Virus record (IMG/VR): IMGVR_UViG_3300047548_000154
Span: 1 to 31,481 of that record
DNA length: 31,481 bases
Strand: one strand, 5' to 3'
Source of the DNA: a virus
A program made the translations under genes and the position numbers. Position 1 is the first letter of the stretch. Every line of letters begins with the position of its first letter. Positions 13,317 to 20,071 of this stretch are shown piece by piece. The notes beneath the pieces were generated by a model, which had not been told where the DNA came from, searched no databases, and saw nothing but the letters and a program-made list of their open reading frames with translations.

Positions 13317-13463
13317 ATGAAACAATCACACTTCACCACACCGCGCACAATTGAAGAGTGCTATTTTGACCTGCGAGGCGAGGCTATCGAACCCATGCCT
13401 ATGCGCCACCGTAGCATCCTGCAATGGTTCATCAGCCTATTCATGCCCAGCAAGGGCCTTTAA
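13317..13463 (+). CDS. Small conserved phage protein
   Basis: A 48-residue frame, MKQSHFTTPRTIEECYFDLR at its start, ending in an amphipathic or membrane-associating segment 'SILQWFISLFMPSKGL'. AAGGG lies about ten bases before the ATG. The opening 'HFTTPRT.EEC' is one I recall from small proteins of phages of proteobacteria, with no function known. The C-terminal hydrophobic stretch with positive residues before it may anchor it to the inner membrane. It fills the gap between the second hexapeptide gene and the next gene. Confidence 0.6.
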   Translation: MKQSHFTTPRTIEECYFDLRGEAIEPMPMRHRSILQWFISLFMPSKGL

Positions 13464-13500
13464 ACGGCCTACAACGAACAATTACACAAAAGGTAATCTC

Positions 13501-13734
13501 GTGACAACTCCGGACACTGAAAAGCCATCACAGGACAGCATCGAACACACTCTGAAACAGGTCATCTACTTGACCGTATCAGAGACATTGAAACAGATGC
13601 TGGAAGAGATCAAGACCATGACAGACTTTAACCCCCAAGATAGATGGGAGGCTGGCTTTGATGAGGCCATTGCCGCTGTGGTTACACGTATGCAAGAAAA
13701 AATTGACGCTATTAAAAAGCATGAGGGGAAATAA
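13501..13734 (+). CDS. Hypothetical helical protein with GTG start
   Basis: A 77-residue protein, helical and charged (LKQMLEEIKTMTDF, AAVVTRMQEKIDAIKKHEG), that may form a coiled coil. The GTG at 13501 is preferred because AAAGG lies eight bases upstream. Earlier in-frame sequence overlaps the 48-residue gene in another frame and looks non-coding. The stop lies directly before the ATG of the zinc-binding gene (TAAATG), so the two are coupled. No family recognised. Confidence 0.6.
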   Translation: MTTPDTEKPSQDSIEHTLKQVIYLTVSETLKQMLEEIKTMTDFNPQDRWEAGFDEAIAAVVTRMQEKIDAIKKHEGK

Positions 13735-13980
13735 ATGAAGTGCATTTGCTGTGATAAGAAACTGTCAGACTTTGAAGCAACACGTAAGCACGCCGTGACA
13801 GGTGCATACTTGGACATGTGCAACAGGTGCTTGCAAGGCCTAGACATCCCTACCAAAGACCGCATCGACCTGCTAACAGAGGCTGATTGTGGTGAAAATA
13901 CAACGGATTCAGATGAAGAAACACTTGACAAATCCGGAGAAGTTGTGTATAATAATAACTATATAGACACTGAAGAGTGA
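13735..13980 (+). CDS. Small zinc-binding protein
   Basis: An 81-residue protein whose first 38 residues carry Cys3, Cys5-Cys6 and a Cys29-x-x-Cys32 pair. These form a zinc-finger-like fold (MKCICCDKKLSDFEATRKHA). Similar small proteins with 'CICCDK.L.DFEATR' and 'MCN.C' are common in the early or replication region of T7-like phages. Their function is unknown to me. The C-terminal 30 residues are acidic and disordered. The DNA encoding this tail also contains the consensus promoter at 13925-13953, so this part of the gene has a double role. Confidence 0.75.
   Translation: MKCICCDKKLSDFEATRKHAVTGAYLDMCNRCLQGLDIPTKDRIDLLTEADCGENTTDSDEETLDKSGEVVYNNNYIDTEE
13925..13953 (+). promoter_or_regulatory. 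Perfect sigma70-type promoter for the replication operon
   Basis: TTGACA (13925-13930), a 17-bp spacer and TATAAT (13948-13953) lie inside the 3' end of the zinc-binding gene. The predicted start near 13960 would give a leader that contains the long hairpin at 13991-14053. It is placed to drive the replication genes from 14089 onward. Confidence 0.85.
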
Positions 13981-13990
13981 CTAGGATGTC

Positions 13991-14053
13991 TCTTCTATGG
14001 AATATATACACACTATATACAGATATATATAGACTTATATGTTTCATAGAAGA
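13991..14053 (+). other. Long RNA hairpin in the leader of the replication operon
   Basis: TCTTCTATG (13991-13999) and CATAGAAGA (14045-14053) form the base of an 18-bp stem that continues with A-U and two G-U pairs to 14008/14036. A small internal loop follows, then a further 7-bp stem (14013-14019 with 14026-14032) and a 6-nt loop. The whole element lies between promoter and first gene. It could be a processing site such as an RNase III substrate, a stabiliser or an attenuator. It has no T-run. Confidence 0.75.
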
Positions 14054-14088
14054 TCATTGTGAACAGACAAAACTTGAAGGAACAGACA

Positions 14089-14262
14089 ATGGATGATTTT
14101 GAATACGTACAGGAAGCTGATGACTTTGAACTTATCAAGTTTGAATGCTTCTATCATTCTGTCATTGATGATGTCGCACAGCTAATTGTTACAAACGGTT
14201 ACAACAATGTCATGAAGGATATCATTGATGCTGTTGACAGGATCACAGACAAACAGGTATAA
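14089..14262 (+). CDS. Small acidic protein at the head of the replication operon
   Basis: A 57-residue acidic protein, MDDFEYVQEADDFELIKFEC, that may fold as two helices (IDDVAQLIVTN and MKDIIDAVDRIT). AAGGA lies eight bases before ATG 14089, which is preferred over an in-frame GTG at 14059 with no good binding site. Its 3' end contains a second consensus promoter. No family recognised. The next gene product (14322) is similar in size and acidity, so both could be related small helical proteins. That is only suggestive. Confidence 0.65.
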   Translation: MDDFEYVQEADDFELIKFECFYHSVIDDVAQLIVTNGYNNVMKDIIDAVDRITDKQV

Positions 14263-14263
14263 T
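14234..14263 (+). promoter_or_regulatory. Consensus sigma70-type promoter before the primase-helicase gene
   Basis: TTGACA (14234-14239), an 18-bp spacer and TATAAT (14258-14263), followed by ATATGC. The -10 and following bases (TATAATATAT) match other promoters of this phage. It overlaps the end of the 57-residue gene and would start transcription near 14270, about 50 bp before the next gene. Together with the promoter at 13925 it gives stacked input into the replication genes. Confidence 0.75.
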
Positions 14264-14321
14264 ATATGCTCTTGTTGTCTATCATTGTTGGATGTCTCAC
14301 ACTTTTAAAGGTTGCACTCAA

Positions 14322-14543
14322 ATGAACTTCAAAGAGCTATTGGATTGGGCTGAAGAATGTCATATGTCCCATGTCAACGAAAGCGATTTAGCTATCTTCG
14401 TTGAAGGGATCATTCATGAGGTTATTGATGCCGCTTACAATCTGGATGTCTCAGAGTATGTTCGCTGGTCAGATGTTGAAGATGCTCAAGAATCTCTAGG
14501 TAAACAGATGCGTCAATGGGCAAAGAACAATGGCTTATACTAA
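14322..14543 (+). CDS. Hypothetical acidic helical protein before primase-helicase
   Basis: A 73-residue protein, MNFKELLDWAEECHMSHVNE, mostly acidic and helical. ATG 14322 is preferred, with AAAGG ten bases upstream; an in-frame ATG at 14292 lacks a good site. It overlaps the start of the primase-helicase gene by 14 bp, which implies coupled translation. No family or function recognised. Confidence 0.65.
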   Translation: MNFKELLDWAEECHMSHVNESDLAIFVEGIIHEVIDAAYNLDVSEYVRWSDVEDAQESLGKQMRQWAKNNGLY

Positions 14544-16146
14544 AACTGAAAGTAAGTTTGTAAAGCACCTGCCCTGTGACCATTGCGGTAGCTCAGATGC
14601 TAACGCACTGTACGACGATGGCCACACACACTGCTTTAATTGTGGCGTAACCGAGCGTGAAGGCGCTCACGATGAAAGAACTGTAATGCTTGAGGCTATG
14701 AGCAAAAAGCGTGTATACGAGGCTGTAACGCTTCCTGGGGCATACAAGGCCATCACTGACCGCTGTATCACTCAGCAGACATGCGAGAAGTATGGGGTCA
14801 CGCAAGAGCCTGGGATGCACCATTATCCCTACTACGATGCTGATGGCGTGCTGTGTGCGTCTAAGACTCGCAGTGTCAAGGATAAGAAGTTCTCGATCAA
14901 GGGGACTTTTAACAATGCTACGCTCTTCGGACAGCATCTATTTCACGCTGGCGGCAAGTATGTTTCCGTCTATGAGGGTGAGTTGGATGCTCTCGCCGGA
15001 TACCAGATGACAGGTTCACAGTGGCCTAGCGTCAGTATTCGCAACGGAGCACAGGCGGCACTAAAAGATTGTAAAAGTCAATATGAATGGCTTAACAGCT
15101 TTGAAAATGTAGTCATCTGTTTTGATGCTGATGAGCCGGGAAAGAAGGCCGCTAAGGAAGTTGCTGAATTGTTTGGCAACAAAGCCAAGATTGTCCAGCA
15201 CAAAGTAGGCTACAAGGATGCTTGTGAGTATCTTCAGAGCAACGCGACAAAGGAATTTGTTAACGAGTGGTGGCGGGCACAGCCCTATGTCCCTGACGGT
15301 ATTGTCAATGCGGCTGATCTCTGGGAAGAGGTGCTAAAGCCTGAGCAACCAGCAGAGGCTATGTATCCCTGGCAGGGCTTGAACAAGCTCTTGTATGGGC
15401 TTCGCAAGGCTGAGTTGATTACTGTCACAGCAGGATCAGGCTTGGGTAAGAGTCAATTCCTACGGGAGATTCTTTACTCACTTCTGAAGACTACTGACTG
15501 GAACGTAGGTGGACTATTCCTTGAGGAATCAACTCGGAAGACTGCCCGTAGTATCATGTCTTTGCACGCTAACAAGCTGTTGCATCTACCAGATACACCA
15601 GTGACTGAGAAGGAATTGAAGGAGGCTTTCGATGCTACTCTTGGCACAAATAGGGTATATCTGTTTGACCACTTTGGGAGCAGTGACGTTGATAATATCG
15701 CCAATCGGATTCGGTATATGGCGAAAGCTTGTGATTGTCGCGTCATTTTCTTGGATCATATCTCTATTGTCGTATCTGGGTTGGACAACGGTGACGAACG
15801 TAAAGCTATTGACAACATGATGACGAAGCTGCGTACACTGGTGCAGGAACTTGAAGTGACCTTGATCTGTGTATCGCATCTGCGTAGGCCACAGGGCAAC
15901 GCAGGACATGAGGATGGTCAAGCTGTTAGTCTGTCCCAGTTGCGAGGCAGTGGCGCTATTGCTCAACTGTCCGATGCTGTGATTACACTGGAGCGTAACA
16001 GCATGGCAGAGGATGAAAATGAGCGTCACCGCACTCGTGTGGCTGTGGCAAAGAATCGGTACAATGGTTTTACTGGCCCTGCTTGTGAATTGCAGTATGT
16101 CAAGGAAACAGGCAGGATGATTGAAGTTCAAGAGGAATCACTATGA
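14530..16146 (+). CDS. T7 gp4-like primase-helicase
   Basis: Bifunctional replication protein that would synthesise primers and unwind DNA at the fork. Of 538 residues (T7 gp4 has 566), the N-terminus has a zinc-binding domain (Cys16, Cys19, Cys35, Cys38). A TOPRIM catalytic core carries Glu149 in VYEGELDALAG and Asp199/Asp201 in FDADEPGKKA. The helicase half shows Walker A AGSGLGKS (301-308), Walker B VIFLDH (405-410) and a sensor-type SHLRRP (449-454). Both halves therefore look intact. It overlaps the preceding gene by 14 bp and shares an ATGA with the HNH gene that follows. It should act with DNA polymerase (17645), SSB (19628) and exonuclease (20068). Confidence 0.95.
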   Translation: MAYTKTESKFVKHLPCDHCGSSDANALYDDGHTHCFNCGVTEREGAHDERTVMLEAMSKKRVYEAVTLPGAYKAITDRCITQQTCEKYGVTQEPGMHHYPYYDADGVLCASKTRSVKDKKFSIKGTFNNATLFGQHLFHAGGKYVSVYEGELDALAGYQMTGSQWPSVSIRNGAQAALKDCKSQYEWLNSFENVVICFDADEPGKKAAKEVAELFGNKAKIVQHKVGYKDACEYLQSNATKEFVNEWWRAQPYVPDGIVNAADLWEEVLKPEQPAEAMYPWQGLNKLLYGLRKAELITVTAGSGLGKSQFLREILYSLLKTTDWNVGGLFLEESTRKTARSIMSLHANKLLHLPDTPVTEKELKEAFDATLGTNRVYLFDHFGSSDVDNIANRIRYMAKACDCRVIFLDHISIVVSGLDNGDERKAIDNMMTKLRTLVQELEVTLICVSHLRRPQGNAGHEDGQAVSLSQLRGSGAIAQLSDAVITLERNSMAEDENERHRTRVAVAKNRYNGFTGPACELQYVKETGRMIEVQEESL

Positions 16147-16616
16147 CACAATGGCTAACACAAGCACTCTTGAGAGAACGTTATGGATATGAAAATGGTT
16201 TTCTTTTTAAAGGAGTAAACAAGGTTGGAATTTTTCCGGACAAAAATGGATATGGTAAACTGACAATTAAGCTCAACGGAAAGAATTTGTATGTTAGAAC
16301 ACACCGAGCTATCTTCTTATACCATCACGGATATCTCCCAGAAATTGTAGATCATATTAATGGGGACGTAACGGATAACCGAATTGAAAACTTAAGAGCA
16401 GCGACAAAGAGCCAAAACCAATGGAACCGGAAAAACAGCATTAAAAGTGCATCTGGCCGCCGAGGTGTTGTTCTTAAAGGTAAAAAGTATTGTGCGGTGT
16501 GTAAAGTAAATAATAAAAGATACCATCTTGGCTCATTCAATACGTTAGAAGAAGCAGAAAAGGAAGTTATGTCTTTTCGTGAAGAACATCACAAGGAGTT
16601 CGTAAACAATGACTAA
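16143..16616 (+). CDS. HNH homing endonuclease with AP2-like DNA-binding domain
   Basis: A 157-residue mobile endonuclease of the HNH type. The nuclease core at about residues 55-98 contains 'HRAIFLYHHGYLPEIVDHIN' followed by GDVTDNRIENLR, with the conserved HxNG and Asn residues. The C-terminal domain (about 105-145) has GRRGVVLKGKKYCAVCKVNN followed by the YHLGSF turn, which matches the small AP2-like DNA-binding domains of such enzymes. It shares ATGA with the primase-helicase stop and overlaps the next gene by 8 bp, so it sits seamlessly in the operon. No intron or intein is evident in the helicase. It is AT-richer than its neighbours, consistent with independent acquisition. Confidence 0.88.
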   Translation: MTQWLTQALLRERYGYENGFLFKGVNKVGIFPDKNGYGKLTIKLNGKNLYVRTHRAIFLYHHGYLPEIVDHINGDVTDNRIENLRAATKSQNQWNRKNSIKSASGRRGVVLKGKKYCAVCKVNNKRYHLGSFNTLEEAEKEVMSFREEHHKEFVNND

Positions 16617-16944
16617 GTATAGTGAAGCAGGTAAAGGCTCTACACAGCGTCCAAAGAGCATTGCCGATGAAGAGTATGCACAGCGTTGGGATGCGATCTT
16701 TGGTAAGGATCAGCCTGAGAACAAGGAACAGCCTACACAAGAAGATAACTATGTGTATGTCTGCTTTGAATGTAATCTGACACCATATGAGGGAGCTGAA
16801 ACTGTATTAGCTATCTTTGATAACGACAAAGATTCTAAGGATTATGCGACTGAGATGGAAAAGATGTATGGTAGTGAATACTTTTCATACTCATACGAGA
16901 AGATGCCTTTGAATAAGCCAAGGTGGTACGGGAATGACTCTTGA
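16609..16944 (+). CDS. Hypothetical conserved phage protein
   Basis: A 111-residue acidic protein whose opening MTKYSEAGKGSTQRP and 'QRWDAIFGKD' resemble small proteins of T7-like phages lying near replication genes. There is a Pro/Gln/Glu-rich linker (residues 36-46) and a second folded part with 'YVYVCFECNLTPYEGAETVL' containing one CxxC-like pair (Phe-Glu between the Cys). It overlaps the HNH gene at its start and the next small membrane gene by 11 bp. Its function is unknown. Confidence 0.7.
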   Translation: MTKYSEAGKGSTQRPKSIADEEYAQRWDAIFGKDQPENKEQPTQEDNYVYVCFECNLTPYEGAETVLAIFDNDKDSKDYATEMEKMYGSEYFSYSYEKMPLNKPRWYGNDS

Positions 16945-17083
16945 ACATCTTATCGTAGGTGCTACAGGTGTAGGATACCTAATCGTAGGTGTGCTACAGT
17001 GGAGCAAGGGTGAGCTATCTAATGGCATGATCTGGACTGGTTATGCCTTTGCTCAGGTTGGGCTTTGGATGAACATTAAATGA
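16934..17083 (+). CDS. Small membrane protein
   Basis: A 49-residue protein, MTLEHLIVGATGVGYLIVGV followed by LQWSKGELSNGMIWTGYAFA and so on. It has two hydrophobic segments (about residues 5-21 and 31-46) joined by a charged turn, so it would form a helical hairpin in the inner membrane. I recall conserved proteins of this type in other phages with the same 'KGELSNG.IW.GYAF.QVGLW' second half. Function is unknown. It overlaps the gene before it by 11 bp and lies within a coupled chain. Confidence 0.65.
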   Translation: MTLEHLIVGATGVGYLIVGVLQWSKGELSNGMIWTGYAFAQVGLWMNIK

Positions 17084-17092
17084 GGTTGAAGA

Positions 17093-17530
17093 ATGACAGA
17101 CCTTGAGAAAGCAGCACGCATGGCGCTGGAGGCGCTGGGGTATTACGAAGTAGCAGGACTTGCAACGACCAGAGTTGCTAAGTCCATCACCGCCCTGCGT
17201 CAAGCGCTCAGCAATAGCGTGGAGCAGCCAGCGAAGCAACGGCACATTGCCTACGTCTGCCCTCAGTGCTATTGGACGCTTGAAGAGCAGCCAGCACAGC
17301 AAAGCGCGGAGCGCGGGGAGCCGGTGGACTGGGAAGCAGTCGCAGCCGACCAAGCCATGACCATCGCCATGATGAAGTCTCAGCGCAAGCCGTGGGTGGG
17401 ACTGACGGATGAGGAGATTGCCCGAGTTGTCAGCCTTGCCGGTTTTGCGCCCGATTGGGCAGAGGCAAACATCGCAACTCAGATTGTCCGTGTTTGCCAA
17501 GACATGCTGAAGGAGAAGAACACTAAATGA
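17093..17530 (+). CDS. Hypothetical protein in a GC-rich insertion
   Basis: A 145-residue protein. The N-terminal 40 residues have the 'ALEALGYYE ... ITALRQALS' pattern common in hypothetical proteins of phages of Burkholderiales and related bacteria. A CPQC pair lies near residue 55. A second half has 'EEIARVVSLAGFAPDWAEA' and a Pro/Gln/Ala-rich linker. The DNA here is visibly more GC-rich than on either side, with runs such as GCGCTGGAGGCGCTGGGG, which suggests recent transfer of this gene alone. It overlaps the next gene by ATGA. Function unknown. Confidence 0.65.
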   Translation: MTDLEKAARMALEALGYYEVAGLATTRVAKSITALRQALSNSVEQPAKQRHIAYVCPQCYWTLEEQPAQQSAERGEPVDWEAVAADQAMTIAMMKSQRKPWVGLTDEEIARVVSLAGFAPDWAEANIATQIVRVCQDMLKEKNTK

Positions 17531-17712
17531 CATGGACACTTGACAGCATCGTAGCTCGTGTGTTAGAATTAGAGGAAGCCTATTTTGATTTGCAGGATAG
17601 GTATCAGCTTCTAATTCACCAGTATGAGCAATTGAAAGAACTCTATGAGAGTAGCGGTAGACATCGAAACGAACCTGAGTCACAACAAGATTTGGGTAGT
17701 AACGACCACTGA
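17527..17712 (+). CDS. Small helical protein overlapping the DNA polymerase gene
   Basis: A 61-residue protein, Glu/Gln/Leu/Tyr-rich (IVARVLELEEAYFDLQDRY), which may form a coiled coil over residues 6-45. It shares ATGA with the GC-rich gene before it and overlaps the DNA polymerase gene by 68 bp in another frame. It also contains a promoter-like sequence at 17540-17569. The long overlap makes its C-terminal part less certain. No family recognised. Confidence 0.5.
   Translation: MTWTLDSIVARVLELEEAYFDLQDRYQLLIHQYEQLKELYESSGRHRNEPESQQDLGSNDH
17540..17569 (+). promoter_or_regulatory. Promoter candidate upstream of DNA polymerase
   Basis: TTGACA (17540-17545), an 18-bp spacer and TAGAAT (17564-17569), 11 of 12 consensus bases. 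It lies inside the 61-residue gene, about 75 bp before the DNA polymerase start. Internal promoters of this quality could raise polymerase expression, but it may be fortuitous. Confidence 0.5.
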
Positions 17713-19369
17713 CATTGATACCTTTGAGACTAAAGTATGGAACGAAGCAGAGCACTTTCGGGACTTTATAAAGGACGCTACATTGATAGTAGCTCACAAC
17801 GGAGTAGGATTCGACTTTCCGACCTTGAACAGGCTCTGGAAGACGAAGATTACATTGAAGAAGGTTTCAGATACTCTACTGCTGTCAAGGCTTCTCGATC
17901 CATCGAGGGTTCAGGGGCACAGTCTCGACGCTTGGGGAAAAACTCTAGGGTTCAAGAAGACTGACTATCGTAGGGTATACTGGAGACTGCAAGGTATCAG
18001 GGACATGCGCTTGGTCAAGGACAGGAAAGATGAGTGGGAAAGCCCTCACATGCCTTTGATGACCAAGTATTGTGCTAAGGACTCAATCATCTGTGCTAAG
18101 CTGTATCACAGGCTCGTGAAAGAGCTTGCAGATAAAGAGTTTAGTCAAGAGTCTATTGATCTTGAGCACAAGGTAGCTGCTATCATTGCAGAGCAGGAAC
18201 GTAACGGATTTAAACTGGACTTGCCATATGCAACTGTGTTACTTGCTGACATCAAGACAAGAATGGGAGAGATATATGAGCAAATGCAAGAGCGTTGGCC
18301 TCCCTACGAAGTTGCCAGAGTCTCAGAAAAGACAGGAAAGCAACTCAAGCCATTGCTGGTTACTTTCAACCCAGGCTCAAGAAAGCAGATCGGTGAAAAG
18401 CTAATTGAACTTGGGTGGAAGCCTAAGGTGTTTACTGAGACAGGACAGGCACAGGTGGATGAGTCTGTACTGTCCAAGGTAGACATCCCTGAAGCTAAGA
18501 TGATTGCTGAGTATCTGATGTTACAAAAACGTGTGGCTCAGATAACATCATGGATCGACGCTGTAGAAAATGATGGTAGAGTACATGGTCACGTAATTAC
18601 CAACGGTGCTGTGACAGGCCGCATGACGCACTCAAGCCCTAACATGGCTCAGATTCCCAATGCTGGGTCTGTCTATGGGCATGAGTGTCGTGAATGCTGG
18701 ACTGTTGAAGAGGGCAATGTCTTGGTAGGCTGTGATGCCTCTGGTCTGGAGCTACGCATGTTAGCTCACTACATGAAGGATGAAGGATATGTCAGAACGG
18801 TTACAGAAGGAAGCTCTAAAGATGGTACAGACGTACATACAGTCAACCAACGAGCTGCTGGACTATCTACCCGAGATAGCGCCAAGACATTCATCTATGC
18901 CTTTCTCTACGGAGCTGGCGATGCAAAGATTGGAAGCATCATTGGAGGAACTTCTAAAGATGGTGCAAAGCTTAAAGAAAAGTTCCTCAAGCAAACACCA
19001 GCACTTGCAAAGCTCATTCAACGAGTCAGCAAGCAAGCCGCTAAAGGATGGGTGCCAGGACTCGATGGCAGACGTATTTGGGTTCGATCTGAACACGCTG
19101 CTCTCAATTCGCTCTTACAAGGAGCAGGCGCCATTGTGATGAAGAAGGCCTTGTGCATCTTCTATGACAAGATTGTGGCTAATAAGTGGAAGGTCAAGCT
19201 AGTGGCAAATGTTCACGATGAAATTCAATTTGAATGTCCTCCTGACATTGCTGAACAGGCCGGAAAAGCTGCTAGAATGTCCATCATTGAAGCAGGAGAG
19301 CACTTCAAGCTGAGGTGTCCTCTTGATGGGGAGTATAAAATTGGAAAATCTTGGAAAGAAACTCACTAA
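17645..19369 (+). CDS. DNA polymerase A family (T7-like) with 3'-5' exonuclease
   Basis: Replicative DNA polymerase of 574 residues (T7 has 704). The N-terminal proofreading domain shows Exo I VDIETN (5-10, Asp6/Glu8), Exo II HNGVGFDF (51-58) and Exo III YCAKD (142-146). The polymerase domain shows motif A VGCDASGLELR (about 361-371), motif B RDSAKTFIYAFLYGAG (about 409-424) and motif C VANVHDEIQFE (about 520-530). All catalytic acidic residues are present, so both activities should work. It is shorter than T7 polymerase between the exonuclease and palm domains. It starts within the preceding small gene, and its stop precedes the tRNA promoter by a few bases. Confidence 0.96.
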   Translation: MRVAVDIETNLSHNKIWVVTTTDIDTFETKVWNEAEHFRDFIKDATLIVAHNGVGFDFPTLNRLWKTKITLKKVSDTLLLSRLLDPSRVQGHSLDAWGKTLGFKKTDYRRVYWRLQGIRDMRLVKDRKDEWESPHMPLMTKYCAKDSIICAKLYHRLVKELADKEFSQESIDLEHKVAAIIAEQERNGFKLDLPYATVLLADIKTRMGEIYEQMQERWPPYEVARVSEKTGKQLKPLLVTFNPGSRKQIGEKLIELGWKPKVFTETGQAQVDESVLSKVDIPEAKMIAEYLMLQKRVAQITSWIDAVENDGRVHGHVITNGAVTGRMTHSSPNMAQIPNAGSVYGHECRECWTVEEGNVLVGCDASGLELRMLAHYMKDEGYVRTVTEGSSKDGTDVHTVNQRAAGLSTRDSAKTFIYAFLYGAGDAKIGSIIGGTSKDGAKLKEKFLKQTPALAKLIQRVSKQAAKGWVPGLDGRRIWVRSEHAALNSLLQGAGAIVMKKALCIFYDKIVANKWKVKLVANVHDEIQFECPPDIAEQAGKAARMSIIEAGEHFKLRCPLDGEYKIGKSWKETH

Positions 19370-19373
19370 GTTG

Positions 19374-19401
19374 TTGACTTCTGAGATTTCCATGCTATAA
19401 T
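19374..19401 (+). promoter_or_regulatory. Promoter for tRNAs and the SSB-exonuclease genes
   Basis: TTGACT (19374-19379), a 16-bp spacer and TATAAT (19396-19401) with an extended -10 TGC at 19393-19395. This is one mismatch from consensus, followed by ATATG. It begins 5 bp after the DNA polymerase stop and would start near 19408, directly at the 5' end of the first tRNA. Confidence 0.85.
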
Positions 19402-19410
19402 ATATGTGTA

Positions 19411-19495
19411 GCAAGTGTGGTGGAATAGGTAGACACAGCAGACTTAAAATCTGCCGCAGTAATGCGTAAGGGTTCGAGTCCCTTCTCTTGCACCA
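19411..19495 (+). tRNA. tRNA-Leu (anticodon UAA)
   Basis: An 85-nt class II tRNA. The anticodon stem GCAGA/TCTGC encloses a loop with TAA at 19445-19447. A variable arm CGCA-GTAA-TGCG is typical of tRNA-Leu, the T-arm contains GGTTCGAGTCC, and the CCA end is encoded. The acceptor stem has one T-T mismatch. It reads UUA (and perhaps UUG) codons, which are common in AT-rich phage genes. Confidence 0.93.
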
Positions 19496-19499
19496 TTTA

Positions 19500-19574
19500 G
19501 CCGCCTTAGCTCAGCGGTAGAGCAACCGCCTTGTAAGCGGTAGGTCATCTGTTCGATACAGATAGGCGGCACCA
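19500..19574 (+). tRNA. tRNA-Thr (anticodon UGU)
   Basis: A 75-nt tRNA starting four bases after the first one. The acceptor stem GCCGCCT pairs perfectly with AGGCGGC. The anticodon stem ACCGC/GCGGT encloses TGT at 19532-19534. The T-loop contains TTCGATA and the CCA end is encoded. It reads ACA codons. It is probably co-transcribed with tRNA-Leu from the promoter at 19374. Confidence 0.93.
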
Positions 19575-19627
19575 GTTTATGACAGATTGTGTTAGTGTGT
19601 GTGTGTGTTCTTTGAAAGGAAAATGAA

Positions 19628-20071
19628 ATGAGTAGTGCAGAAATGAAGCCCCTGAAGATTGCTGGTCAACTGTTCTGGGCAAATTGGATGAAGGAATTCA
19701 ATACCAAGTTCAACGATGACAACACCAAGTATGAATGTACGCTTGGTATGTTGTCGGACAAGGCCGCTAGTGCTCTTGATGACATTGGCGTGAAGGTCAA
19801 AGAGAAGGACATTATGGGCAAGTTCATTGTCGGTAAGTCCAAGTTTGTCTTTGAGCCTGTCTTTGAAGACGGTACTCCTGTGCCTATTGAGAAGATTGGC
19901 AATGGCACTAAGGTGTATGCGCTGGTGAGCAGCTATCGACATAAGATGTCTGCTAAGTTTGGTGCTGCTCCTTCGATTCGTAAGATCGTCGTCACTGAGT
20001 TGGTTGAGTATGACAACAATGATGATGGTGTTGACGTTGAGAGCATGGAAGAAGAGGATATTCCGTTTTGA
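19628..20071 (+). CDS. Single-stranded DNA-binding protein
   Basis: A 147-residue protein of OB-fold size and composition, rich in Lys and aromatic residues in its first 120 residues. It ends in an acidic tail finishing EEEDIPF, the C-terminal tip known from bacterial SSB (DDDIPF), which binds partner proteins. It lies before exonuclease and endonuclease I, matching the T7 order of gp2.5, gp3 and gp6 in broad terms. It would coat single strands at the fork and recruit polymerase and primase-helicase. AAAGGA lies shortly before the ATG at 19628, and a (GT)7 tract sits 20 bp further upstream. The OB-fold itself is inferred, not visible as a motif. Confidence 0.82.
   Translation: MSSAEMKPLKIAGQLFWANWMKEFNTKFNDDNTKYECTLGMLSDKAASALDDIGVKVKEKDIMGKFIVGKSKFVFEPVFEDGTPVPIEKIGNGTKVYALVSSYRHKMSAKFGAAPSIRKIVVTELVEYDNNDDGVDVESMEEEDIPF

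Noticed and set aside
15586-16131. 181-codon minus-strand frame inside primase-helicase
   Set aside because: Shadow of the helicase domain, whose Walker motifs are clear on the plus strand.
17015-17797. 260-codon open frame on the minus strand
   Set aside because: It is antisense to four well-supported plus-strand genes with overlapping starts and stops, and its product shows no motif. The length comes from the GC-rich gene on the other strand.
19595-19608. (GT)7 tract before SSB as a phase-variation switch
   Set aside because: The tract is short, lies upstream of the ribosome binding site and outside any promoter spacer, so a length change would have no clear effect.
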